Below, in pieces: positions 26,014 through 35,422 of a stretch of DNA of 37,486 bases (positions are counted from its first letter, which is position 1; each line of letters opens with the position of its first letter). Location: the NCBI RefSeq assembly GCF_001419765.1, contig NZ_LIRK01000345.1, positions 1-37,486 on the forward strand, in the 5' to 3' direction. This DNA comes from Streptomyces torulosus. GTDB lineage: Bacteria; Actinomycetota; Actinomycetes; Streptomycetales; Streptomycetaceae. Position numbers and translations under genes: made by a program. The notes beneath the pieces were generated by a model that was not told the origin of the DNA, made no database searches, and saw nothing but the letters and a program-made list of their open reading frames with translations.

Positions 26014-27082
26014 TAGGTATCTCGTACGGCGCGCTCCTGCACGGCCATGGCGGTGGCCGGGGACACGGACGCCGACCGGGACGCGGCCTCGGCGACCAGG
26101 TCCCCTGTCCACTCCGTCTCCCGCACAGGATGGTGGCAGCGGAAACGGTGTCCGGGGGCCGACGCGGCCGCGAAGTCCGGCATCACCTCCGCGCACACCT
26201 CGTCCGCCCGCCAGCAGCGGGTACGGAACGGGCAGCCGCTCGGCGGCCGCGTGGCCGACGGCACCGGGCCCGTCAGCGGGATCGGGTCGATCGGGTCCAA
26301 GAGCCCCGGCGTCGCCGAGAACAGCGCCCGCGTGTACGGGTGCCGCGACCGTCCGGTGACGGCGTCGGCCGGCGCCTCCTCCACGATCCGCCCCAGATAC
26401 ATGGTGATCACCCGGTCGCTCATCCGCCGCACCGTCTGGATGTCGTGCGACACGAAGACCAGCGCCAGCCCGAGCCGCTCCTTCAGGTCGAGCAGCAGGT
26501 TCAGGATCTGCGCGCGCACCGACACGTCCAGCGCGCTCGTCGGCTCGTCCGCCACGACCAGGCCGGGGTCCAGGGCGAGCGCCCGGGCGATCGCGACCCG
26601 CTGCCGCTGCCCGCCCGACAGCCGGCCCGGCAGCCCGTCGGCCAGCACGGCGGGCAGCCCGACCAGCGCCATCAGCTCCCGCACCCGTTCCTCGCGGTCG
26701 GCCGGCGTGCCGCGCCGGTGCACATCGAGCGGGTCGCGCAGGATCCGGCGGACGGTCAACCGGCGGTTCAGGGCCGTGGAGGGGTCCTGGAAGATCATGC
26801 CGGTGCCGCCGCCCACGGTCGCCCGCCGCTCGGCAGGCGTCATCGACCACAGGTCCCGGCCCCGGAAGGAGACCGTCCCGGCCGTCGGCCGCTCCACGCC
26901 CACCAGCACCTTCGCCAGCGTCGACTTCCCGCACCCCGACTCGCCCACCACGCCCACCGTCTCGCCGGGCGCGATCCTCAGATCGGCGTCGGTCAGGGCG
27001 TACACCCGGTCCCGGGTGAACAGACCGCCGCCGCGCGCCCGGTGGACCACATGGGCGCCGGAGACCTGCACGAGTGCGTCGC

Positions 27083-27086
<4 letters not shown>
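26013..27086 (-). CDS. Peptide/nickel-type ABC transporter ATP-binding protein (DppF/OppF-like)
   Basis: ATPase subunit of 357 aa. Walker A GESGCGKST, signature LSGGQRQR, Walker B VVADEPTSALD and the H-loop SHD are all present. The C-terminal oligopeptide/dipeptide extension has HPYTRALFSATP and Cys-rich CPFRTRCWRADEVC. The GTG at 27086 overlaps the stop of the upstream fusion gene (GTGA). It forms a heterodimer with the ATPase half of the fusion protein and drives uptake of the ligand captured by the lipoprotein. Its TAG stop lies exactly at the edge of the MITE-like element, so the last residues may have been altered by that insertion. Confidence 0.93.
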
Positions 27087-29126
<2,040 letters not shown>

Positions 29127-29137
<11 letters not shown>

Positions 29138-30086
29138 CCCTCAGTCGCGGGTTGACCAGCAGATGGAGGACGTCGATGACGAGGTTCACCACGACGAACC
29201 CCGCAGCCGTGGTGAGGACGACGCCCTGGACGACCGCCGGGTCGCCGTTCTTCACCGCGTCGATCATCAACTTGCCCATGCCGGGCAGCGAGAAGATCGT
29301 CTCGATGACGACGGCACCGCCCAGCAGATAGCCGACGCGCAGCCCGAGCACCGTGAGCGGGTTGATCAGCGCGTTGCGCAGGACGTTGCGGCCCACCACG
29401 ACCCGCGGCGGCAGCCCGCTCCCGATCGCCGTCCGCACGTAGTCCTTGTCCAGCTCCTCCACCACGGCCGTCCGCACGATCCGGGTGAGCTGCGCGGCCA
29501 CCGGCAGCGACAGGGCGAACGCGGGCAGGGTCATCGTCCGCAGCCACCCGGTGAAGGAGTCGGCCGGATTGACGTAACCGCCGGTCGGGAACCACCCGAG
29601 GTCCACCGCCAGGTACTGGATCATCAGCAACGCCAGCCAGAAGCCGGGCGCCGCCACCCCGGTCAGCGACACCACCCGGATGATCTGGTCCGGCAGCCGG
29701 TCCCGGTGGATCGCCGCGGTGATCCCGCCGAGCAGGGCCAGCACCACCGCGATCCCCAGCCCCAGGAAGGTCAGCTGGAGGGTGAGCGGAAGGGCGGTGG
29801 TGACCTGCTCGACCACCGGGGCCCGGGTGAGCGCGCTGGTGCCCATGTCGCCGTGGAGCAGATCCCCGACGAAGCCGACGTAGCGCACGGGCAGCGGGTC
29901 GAGGAGTCCGTTCTCCTCCCGGAACTCGTGCAGTTGCTCCGGGGTCGGATTGGCGCCCTGGAAGAACGCGGACGCCGGGTCGATGTCCGAGAACCGCATG
30001 ACGACGAAGACGAACAGCACGATCCCGAGCAGGAGCGGGACCAGCAGGGCGATCCGCCGCAGCAGGACACGCAGGACAGCGATCAC
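29127..30086 (-). CDS. Peptide/nickel-type ABC transporter permease (DppB-like)
   Basis: Inner-membrane permease of 319 aa, the usual length. N-terminal helix RRIALLVPLLLGIVLFVFVVMRF, the GLLDPLPVRYVGFVGDLLHGDMGTS segment and the EAA loop DYVRTAIGSGLPPRVVVGRNVLRNALINPLT are typical of DppB/OppB. Starts at GTG 30086, one base after the stop of the binding-protein gene. Partner of the DppC half of the downstream fusion. Confidence 0.94.
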
Positions 30087-30087
30087 G

Positions 30088-31716
30088 CTAGACCCACTTG
30101 GCCTGGAGCAGGTTGATCCCCGGATAGGGCTGCGCCCTTATCCCCGACAGCCGCTTGGGGTCCCACGCCGTCATCAGCTCGTTGTGCACCACCGGGTAGA
30201 GCACGGCCTGTTCGGCGACGACGTCGATGTAGTCCTGGACCATCGCCTTCTTCCGGTCGGCGTCCGGCTCCTTCGTGGCCCGGTCCATGTCCTCGAAGAG
30301 TTTCCTGGCCACCGGGGCGTCGGCCCAGCGCGCGTACCGCATCCACAGGTTCTGCGGGCCGTAGTTGTAACGCATGATCAGGTCCGCGTCGAGACCGAAC
30401 TGGTTGGGGTTCGAGGCGGCGGCCACGACCTGGTAGTCCTGCTTCTGGTCCATCTTGGTGAACACGGCGGTCGTCTCCTGCGGAGAGAGCGTCGTCTCGA
30501 GGCCGATCGCGTCCCAGGACGCCTTGAGGGTCGGCAGACAGTCGACGATCCAGCTCACGTTCACCGCGAGGATGTCGACCTTGAGCCCGCGCACGCCCGC
30601 CTCGGCCAGCAGCGCCTTCGCCTTCTCCGGGTCGTACCCGTACACCGTCTTCGCCGGCCGGTAGCTCGGGTTCCCCTCGTTGAGGAAGGAACTCGCCGGT
30701 TTCCCGTGCCCCTTGAGGGCGACCTCGATCATCTTGTCGCGGTCGACGGCGTAGTGCAGGGCCTGCCGGACGCGGACGTCGTCGAAGGGCTTGTGCCGGG
30801 TGTTGAACATCAGGAAGAGGTTGTTCATGCCGGAGCCGCCCTGGACGGTCATCCCGCCCTTCTCCAACTGCCCGATGTTGGCGTACGGGATGTTGTCGGC
30901 GATCTGCGCCCCCGCGCTCGCCCCGGAGATCTTCGCGACCCGGGGCGCCGCGTCCACGATGGTCAGCCAGTTCATCTTCCTGAACGCGGCCGGACGCGGC
31001 CCGTTGTAGTCGGCGTACGCCTCGAACGTCGTGTTGGACTTCGGGTGGTGGGCCGTCTGCCGGTACGGCCCCGACCCGATCGCCTTGCCCTTGATGGCCT
31101 CCTCCCAGGCGCCCGGCCGGGAGAAGACGTGCTTGGGCATGATCTTGGCAAGGGTCAGCCGGGAGACGCCGTCGGGGAAGGGGAACTTGAGGACCAGCTC
31201 GACGGTGCGCGCGTCGACCTTCCGGACCTCCTTCAGCCAGCTCGCGAAGAACCCCTTGGCGAGGGTCTGGGTGCCGGGGTCGAGGATCCGCTCGTAGACG
31301 AAGACCACGTCGTCGGCGGTGACCGGTTTCCCGTCGTGGAACGTGGCGCCGGGCCGCAGCTCGAACCTCCACGACGTGCCGCCGAGGTCGCCGGGCACGG
31401 CCGTCGCGAGCGCCGCGTACGGCTCGCGGGACAGCGGGTCGGTGTCGAGGAGGCCCTCGTAGATGTGGTTGTTGGCGGCCATGCAGAACGCGGACGCGGT
31501 CTGGGTCGGGTCCCAGCTGCCGTCGTTGCCGTAGCCGATGACGGCGGTCAGGGTGCCGTTCCGCCCGCCGCCACCGCCGGTGTCGTTCGTGGACTCCGGC
31601 CCGGCCGAACAGGCGGCCAGCGCGGGCGACAGGGCCGCCGCGGCGCCCAGCGCGCCGGAGTGCTTCAGGAACGACCGTCGGGCCGGTGCCGGGGCGTCAT
31701 GGGTCACATCGCGCAC
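30088..31716 (-). CDS. ABC transporter substrate-binding lipoprotein, SBP_bac_5 family
   Basis: Extracellular solute-binding protein of 542 aa anchored by lipid. N-terminus has a twin-arginine motif RRSFLK (Arg13, Arg14) and the lipobox LAAC (Cys36), so export is probably by Tat followed by lipidation. Family signatures: HIYEGLLDTDPLSREPYAALA, LRPGATFHDGKPVTADDVVFVYERILDP and MFNTRHKPFDDVRVRQALHYAVDRDKM. Start GTG 31716 is 4 nt after GGAGG; GTG 31707 is an alternative. Founding gene of the transporter operon. The cluster with a DHDPS-family lyase and a FadR regulator suggests uptake of an acidic sugar, amino-acid derivative or modified peptide rather than general peptides; this is inference. 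Confidence 0.93.
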   Translation of the reverse strand: MRDVTHDAPAPARRSFLKHSGALGAAAALSPALAACSAGPESTNDTGGGGGRNGTLTAVIGYGNDGSWDPTQTASAFCMAANNHIYEGLLDTDPLSREPYAALATAVPGDLGGTSWRFELRPGATFHDGKPVTADDVVFVYERILDPGTQTLAKGFFASWLKEVRKVDARTVELVLKFPFPDGVSRLTLAKIMPKHVFSRPGAWEEAIKGKAIGSGPYRQTAHHPKSNTTFEAYADYNGPRPAAFRKMNWLTIVDAAPRVAKISGASAGAQIADNIPYANIGQLEKGGMTVQGGSGMNNLFLMFNTRHKPFDDVRVRQALHYAVDRDKMIEVALKGHGKPASSFLNEGNPSYRPAKTVYGYDPEKAKALLAEAGVRGLKVDILAVNVSWIVDCLPTLKASWDAIGLETTLSPQETTAVFTKMDQKQDYQVVAAASNPNQFGLDADLIMRYNYGPQNLWMRYARWADAPVARKLFEDMDRATKEPDADRKKAMVQDYIDVVAEQAVLYPVVHNELMTAWDPKRLSGIRAQPYPGINLLQAKWV

Positions 31717-31770
31717 GGTTCCTCCAAAGAGGCAGCGGGGGAGCGAAGCGGTGGGGGCTCGATGACGGAG

Positions 31771-31791
31771 GTACGACGTCCTACGTCCTAC
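31771..31791. promoter_or_regulatory. Operator candidate downstream of ABC operon promoter
   Basis: GTACGACGTCCTAC (31771-31784) is a near-perfect palindrome (12 of 14 positions), and GTCCTAC is repeated in tandem at 31778-31784 and 31785-31791. It lies just after the predicted transcription start of the leftward operon, a position where a FadR-type dimer would block transcription. Confidence 0.55.
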
Positions 31792-31804
31792 AGGGGGCAG
31801 CGTG

Positions 31805-31833
31805 ACCTTAGGAGCGCCCGTGGGGGCGGTCAA
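31805..31833 (-). promoter_or_regulatory. Promoter of the ABC transporter operon
   Basis: On the minus strand TTGACC (31833-31828), a 17-bp spacer and TAAGGT (31810-31805) form a good housekeeping promoter, with transcription starting near 31798, about 80 nt before the binding-protein start. Confidence 0.65.
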
Positions 31834-31944
31834 GGGATCGCACACGAATGGCGTAGTCGCCAGAGGTTCGACCAATGACAGGGCAACACCGGTAGGAAAT
31901 AAGGAGGGTTGAGGCCCCGTTGGGAGAGAATTCGCCGGGGCGGC

Positions 31945-31977
31945 CACCCGGTGTTCACCCGGTGTTCCCCCGGTCCC
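31945..31977. repeat. 11-bp tandem repeat upstream of FadR-type gene
   Basis: CACCCGGTGTT occurs twice in tandem (31945-31955, 31956-31966), followed by a degenerate third copy (CCCCCGGTCCC, 31967-31977). The 11-bp period puts copies on the same DNA face, and each CACC-C-GGTG core is itself symmetric, which suggests a regulator binding array between the two divergent units. Confidence 0.5.
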
Positions 31978-32025
31978 TTCCCGTGGTTCCCGTCCGGAGG
32001 TGGGTCGTCGGATGTCCGGCGAGCG

Positions 32026-32031
32026 TACGAT
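32026..32031 (+). promoter_or_regulatory. Putative -10 (TACGAT) of leaderless FadR-type gene
   Basis: TACGAT ends 7 nt before the ATG at 32039; identical hexamer and similar spacing to the IclR gene at 972-977. Confidence 0.4.
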
Positions 32032-32038
32032 GCGGCGC

Positions 32039-32791
32039 ATGTCAGAGGAGAGCGGCGGCCGGCGCCGGCCCGAGCGGCGGGTGAGCGGCCAGGTCCAGCG
32101 GGCGGTGACGCAGCTGATCCTCGACCGCAAACTGCGGGCGGGGGCGCCGCTGCCCACCGAGACGGAGCTGATGGAGGACCTCGGGGTCAGCCGCAACTCC
32201 GTCCGCGAGGCCCTCAAGGCGCTCCAGGCCCTCGACATTGTCGACATCCGGCACGGCTACGGCACCTATGTCGGCGAGGCGTCCCTGACGCCCCTCGTCG
32301 ACGGCCTGACCTTCCGTGCGCTCGCCCGGCCCGACGGTGACACCGCCGCGCTCGCGGAGGTCCTCCAGATCCGCGAGGTGCTGGAGGAGGGGCTCGTTCG
32401 CCGGGTCGCGGGCACGCTCACCGAGGCGGAGCTGGACGCCCTCGCCGCCGTCGTCGACCGGATGGAGGCGGCCGGCCGGGCGGGCGAGCCCGTCGCCGAA
32501 CTCGACCGCGACTTCCACGAGCTGCTCTACGCCTCCCTCGGCAACACGCTCGTCCCCCAACTGCTCGGCGCCTTCTGGACGGTCTTCCTACGGGTGGCCG
32601 GGGCCCGCGGCTGGACCGACGACCCCACCCCGGAGCTGACCGTCCGCCGCCACCGCGACATCGTCGCCGCCCTGCGCGCCCGCGACGTCGAGGGCGCCCA
32701 GCGGGCGATGTCCGAGCACTTCCGCGGCATCGAGGCCCGCGCGGCGACGGCTTCCCCCGAGCGCACCGCGCGCCACGACGCGCGGTCCTAG
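32039..32791 (+). CDS. FadR-type GntR family transcriptional regulator (FCD domain)
   Basis: Regulator of 250 aa. The N-terminal GntR winged helix (about 12-80) shows LPTETELMEDLGVSRNSVREALKALQALDIVDIRHGYGTYV. The C-terminal all-helical FCD domain (about 95-235) has metal/ligand positions in DRDFHELLY and RRHRDIVAALRARD. Start: ATG 32039 fits the family N-terminus and the TACGAT hexamer; GTG 32000 and ATG 32012, after GGAGG at 31996-32000, remain possible and would add up to 13 residues. Divergent from the transporter operon, which it most likely represses until the substrate or a breakdown product binds the FCD domain. Confidence 0.9.
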   Translation: MSEESGGRRRPERRVSGQVQRAVTQLILDRKLRAGAPLPTETELMEDLGVSRNSVREALKALQALDIVDIRHGYGTYVGEASLTPLVDGLTFRALARPDGDTAALAEVLQIREVLEEGLVRRVAGTLTEAELDALAAVVDRMEAAGRAGEPVAELDRDFHELLYASLGNTLVPQLLGAFWTVFLRVAGARGWTDDPTPELTVRRHRDIVAALRARDVEGAQRAMSEHFRGIEARAATASPERTARHDARS

Positions 32792-32800
32792 GGCACCGCT

Positions 32801-32825
32801 CCTTCTGCGGAGATCCATCAGAAGG
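32801..32825 (+). terminator. Hairpin after FadR-type gene
   Basis: CCTTCTG (32801-32807) and CAGAAGG (32819-32825) are perfect 7-bp arms 11 nt apart, 10 nt after the stop. Modest stem, plausible terminator. Confidence 0.45.
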
Positions 32826-32928
32826 GCCGGCGTCCCTGCTTTCCCGGGGGCGCCGGGAACCGCGTGAACGGGCCCTACCACCATGTCTGTTGGTGCCGAA
32901 GAGATCACAACGTCGTACGCACATCTGC

Positions 32929-32934
32929 GATGCT
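32929..32934 (+). promoter_or_regulatory. Putative -10 (GATGCT) of a leaderless gene
   Basis: GATGCT ends 6 nt before the ATG at 32941; no Shine-Dalgarno sequence is present. Confidence 0.3.
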
Positions 32935-32940
32935 GTGCGG

Positions 32941-33846
32941 ATGAGCAAGGTGTGGCAAGGACACGTCATCGATGGCACGCGCTTCGTGGTCCCGGCGTTC
33001 GGTGTGACGCCGAGGCACGTGCTGTGCGCGGTCGGCGTGGGCCTGGATCCCGACGTCATCAGCCGGGTGGTCGAGGAGGCCGGCGGCGGGGGCTTCGAAC
33101 TCGACGAGTTCCAGCGGGAGCCGGACCCCCGGATGCGGGAGTGTTTCGACGCCGCGCTCGACTCCCGTCAGGCCATCGGCGACGACGAGTTCGGCGAGAG
33201 CGACTGGGCCGCGGTGGACGCCCACGACTCGGTCGTCTACGTCCTGTCGCCGCCGATCTCCCAGGCCACCGGCCTCGACGTGTCCCGCCGGGCGCTGGCC
33301 GTCACCGCGGCCCTGCTGGCCCACGGGGCCACCGCCGTGAAGAACGAGTCCAGCGGGGTGACCTGCGGGCGCGAGCGGTGGCTGGCCCTGGCGAGCCAGG
33401 CGGCGGCCGCCGAGACCGTGGACGACCTGGCCCTCGCCCTCGTCCCGGCCTGGGTCGCGCCGGTGATCTACGACGGGGAGGTCTACTACAGCTGCGGCAT
33501 GCACCTCCTGGGCGAGGCCGACGTGGAGCTGCACCCCGGAGCCACCGGGGTGCCCGAGCCGAAGCTGCTGCTCGACTGGATGGCCACCATGCAGATCGCG
33601 TCGTACTACCTGCTGACGGAACAGCCGGAGCACGGCATCCAGAACGGCGAGGGCTTCCGCATCACCCAGGACGCCCCGCGCTGGATCATGAACCGTGTGG
33701 AGTGCGAACGGTTCGAGGACGACGACTTCTTCCACAACCCGTACGGATACTGGCGCCTGACCCCGGCTGCCCGCGACCCACGCAGGAGGGCGAGGCTCAA
33801 GAGGCGCAACCCCCGCACGACCCTTGGAACACGACGGAAGAGGTGA
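32941..33846 (+). CDS. Protein of unknown function (301 aa)
   Basis: Cytoplasmic, no signal peptide or membrane segment, acidic in the first 280 residues with a strongly basic tail (RDPRRRARLKRRN...GTRRKR). A central segment (LAVTAALLAHGATAVKNESSGVTCGRERWLALASQA) recalls DUF4261-like proteins, but I cannot assign it with confidence. WAPVIYDGEVYYSCGMHLLGEADVEL and a Trp/Tyr-rich C-terminal part are the other conspicuous blocks. The ATG follows a -10-like hexamer by 6 nt. Codon use is normal for the genome, so it is very likely real. Stands alone between the FadR gene and a gene-free stretch. Confidence 0.8.
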   Translation: MSKVWQGHVIDGTRFVVPAFGVTPRHVLCAVGVGLDPDVISRVVEEAGGGGFELDEFQREPDPRMRECFDAALDSRQAIGDDEFGESDWAAVDAHDSVVYVLSPPISQATGLDVSRRALAVTAALLAHGATAVKNESSGVTCGRERWLALASQAAAAETVDDLALALVPAWVAPVIYDGEVYYSCGMHLLGEADVELHPGATGVPEPKLLLDWMATMQIASYYLLTEQPEHGIQNGEGFRITQDAPRWIMNRVECERFEDDDFFHNPYGYWRLTPAARDPRRRARLKRRNPRTTLGTRRKR

Positions 33847-34035
33847 GGGCGGGGAAGGCGTGGAGATCTCCGGACCACGGGCCACGGGCCGAACGCCGCG
33901 CCCTTCTCCGGCGTCTCAGTACCGATCGCGGTCCCGCCCGCCCGGGCGACCGCACATGGGGTCATCCGTAGCGTGGTGGACAGACTCGAAGCCCGGGCGG
34001 TCATCACCCCGGGCCGCCCCACCAGCCCGCCGTAA

Positions 34036-34056
34036 GGACCGGTCCAAGACCGGTCC
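34036..34056. repeat. Doubled GACCGGTCC with 11-bp period
   Basis: GGACCGGTCC (34036-34045) is a perfect palindrome, and GACCGGTCC recurs 11 bp later (34048-34056). One helical turn between copies suggests a protein-binding site. Confidence 0.35.
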
Positions 34057-34385
34057 CACCCGGCGACGAACCCCACGCCCGCGCTTAGGCGACGCAGGGC
34101 ACCCTGCCCCACCAGACCCTCGGGTCCGGCGGGCCGGCGTCCGGAGGGACACGCTCCCACGGGCCGGACACGGCTGCCCCGCGCAGCCCACCGGCATCAG
34201 GGTGTGACGACGATCAGCACACCCACCACCGGCCATCCGCCGGGGCGACCCCCATCCAGCCGACACCGGCCACGCGGAGCAGCACTGGGCGCGGGAATCC
34301 ACCTCCACGCCTATGCCACCCGCCCACGATGGGAAATCCCGTAGCCAGACACTACGTTTGACACAGGATCACTTAGCTGATTTGA

Positions 34386-34391
34386 GACACT
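34386..34391 (+). promoter_or_regulatory. Putative -10 (GACACT) of phosphatase gene
   Basis: GACACT ends 6 nt before the ATG at 34398, the leaderless spacing. The consensus TTGACA at 34358 is 22 bp away, too far for a standard pair. Confidence 0.3.
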
Positions 34392-34397
34392 GACCGG

Positions 34398-34859
34398 ATG
34401 ACCGACTCCATCGAACCCTGGAGCCCGGACGCCCCCGGCGTGCTGCGGCTGCCGTCCGGGCGGCTCGTGCGCGGGCGGGGGCTGCGGCATCCGCTGCCCG
34501 ACGGTCCCGCGCCGACGTACGCGGTGTATCTGCTCGGCAAGGAGCCGCCCGAAGTCCCCTGGGAGGCGCGCTGGTTGCGGTGGCCCGACTTCCGGCTGCC
34601 CGCGGACCGGGCGGAGGCCGCGGAGGTGTTCCGGGACGTCCGGGAGCGTGCGGCCGGGGAACGTGTAGAGGTCGCCTGCGGCGGCGGCCGGGGCCGGACC
34701 GGCACCGCGCTCGCCTGTTTGGCGGTCCTGGACGGCGTACCGCCCGAGGAGGCCGTCGCGTATGTGCGCCGGCACTACGACCGGCACGCCGTGGAGACCC
34801 CGTGGCAGCGGCGCTACCTGAAATCATTCGCAGTGCATCGGACTTCAGGCGGGTGGTGA
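34398..34859 (+). CDS. Dual-specificity/tyrosine phosphatase-like protein, 3' end altered by IS
   Basis: Cysteine-phosphatase fold protein of 153 aa. The P-loop ACGGGRGRTGTALACLAVL gives the CX5R signature (Cys then five residues then Arg), and WLRWPDFRLPADRAEAAEVF upstream corresponds to the general-acid region, with Asp in WPDF. Probably dephosphorylates Ser/Thr/Tyr or a small phosphorylated molecule. The body ends with VETPWQRRYL, where relatives usually stop soon after; the remaining residues (about KSFAVHRTSGGW) and the TGA run into the left end of the IS605-type element, so the tail appears to be supplied by the insertion. Activity is probably kept because the P-loop is intact. Confidence 0.82.
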   Translation: MTDSIEPWSPDAPGVLRLPSGRLVRGRGLRHPLPDGPAPTYAVYLLGKEPPEVPWEARWLRWPDFRLPADRAEAAEVFRDVRERAAGERVEVACGGGRGRTGTALACLAVLDGVPPEEAVAYVRRHYDRHAVETPWQRRYLKSFAVHRTSGGW

Positions 34860-34869
34860 AGCGAATCCG
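34839..34869. repeat. Left-end imperfect hairpin of the IS605-type element
   Basis: CGGA-C-TTCA pairs with TGAA-GCGAA-TCCG (outer arms 34839-34842 and 34866-34869; inner CTTCA 34843-34847 with TGAAG 34857-34861). This is the expected position for the TnpA recognition hairpin. A second perfect hairpin, GTCCGGC-GGA-GCCGGAC, lies at 34901-34917. Confidence 0.5.
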
Positions 34870-34981
34870 ACAGTGGCGACCCGGAGCGTCGCAGGCTCAG
34901 GTCCGGCGGAGCCGGACACAGCGTCCTTCGCCTGCGCCGCGGAGCGTGGCGAGGGCTTCTCCCGGCGGAGCCCGGTGGTGC

Positions 34982-35397
34982 TCACACCGGCCGGTTCTGC
35001 TGTTCGATGTACTGCTTGACCACGGAGAGCGGTGCGCCGCCGACGGTTCCGGCGAAGTAGGACCCGGACCAGAGTTTGTTGGCCCGCCAGTAGTGGCCTA
35101 CCAGGTCGGGTAATCCTGGCGCAAACGGCGGGAGGAGACACCCTTGAGGGAGTTGACCAGCTTGGTCACGGCGACCTTGGGCGGGAAGTTCACCAGCAGG
35201 TGGACATGGTTGTCCTCACCGTTGAACTCCACCAGGTCGCACTCGAAGGCCGTACACACCGACCGCATGATCTCCTCCATCCGTCTCAAGTGGGCATCAG
35301 TGAACACCCTGTGGCGGAACTTGGTCATGAAGACCAAGTGCACATGCATCACGAAAGCACAGTGACGACCAGTTCTGATCTCCTGCATATCACCCAT
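34982..35397 (-). pseudogene. tnpA: tnpA, IS200/IS605 Y1 transposase, frameshifted
   Basis: Single-strand DNA transposase. The N-terminal part is intact: EIRTGRHCAFVMHVHLVFMTKFRHRVF, FECDLVEFNGEDNHVHLLVNFPP (His-U-His nuclease motif HVHLL) and KLVNSLKGVSSRRLRQDYP. At about 35107-35110 one base is missing, and the frame meets TAG at 35100-35098. Reading on in the next frame restores the family C-terminus (DLVGHYWRANKLWSG, then VVKQYIEQQNRPV) to a TGA at 34984-34982. The catalytic tyrosine in KQYIEQQ is therefore cut off, so the protein should be inactive. A sequencing error at the CCCG run must be excluded. Start ATG 35397; ATG 35388 is possible. Confidence 0.85.
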
Positions 35398-35422
35398 AAC
35401 CCAAGTACGTTGCGTGGCCGGT

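Larger units (their letters stand above)
33847..34397. other. 551-bp gene-free stretch
   Basis: Open frames on both strands here lack RBS, codon bias and recognisable products. Contents: GC-rich inverted segments near 33990-34018, a doubled GACCGGTCC at 34037-34056, a CGTAG-N7-CTACG repeat (34340-34344 with 34352-34356), a consensus TTGACA at 34358-34363 without a well-spaced -10, and the -10-like hexamer before the phosphatase gene. It may hold decayed genes; nothing firmer can be said. Confidence 0.5.

Noticed and set aside
31901..31911. Strong AAGGAGGG followed directly by TTG, opening a 143-aa frame
   Set aside because: There is no spacer between the SD-like sequence and the TTG, and the frame is out of register with the clear FadR-type gene it overlaps.
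33916..34308. 130-aa minus-strand frame in the gene-free stretch
   Set aside because: Composition is Arg/Gly/Cys-rich without a domain or RBS; kept only as non-coding spacer.
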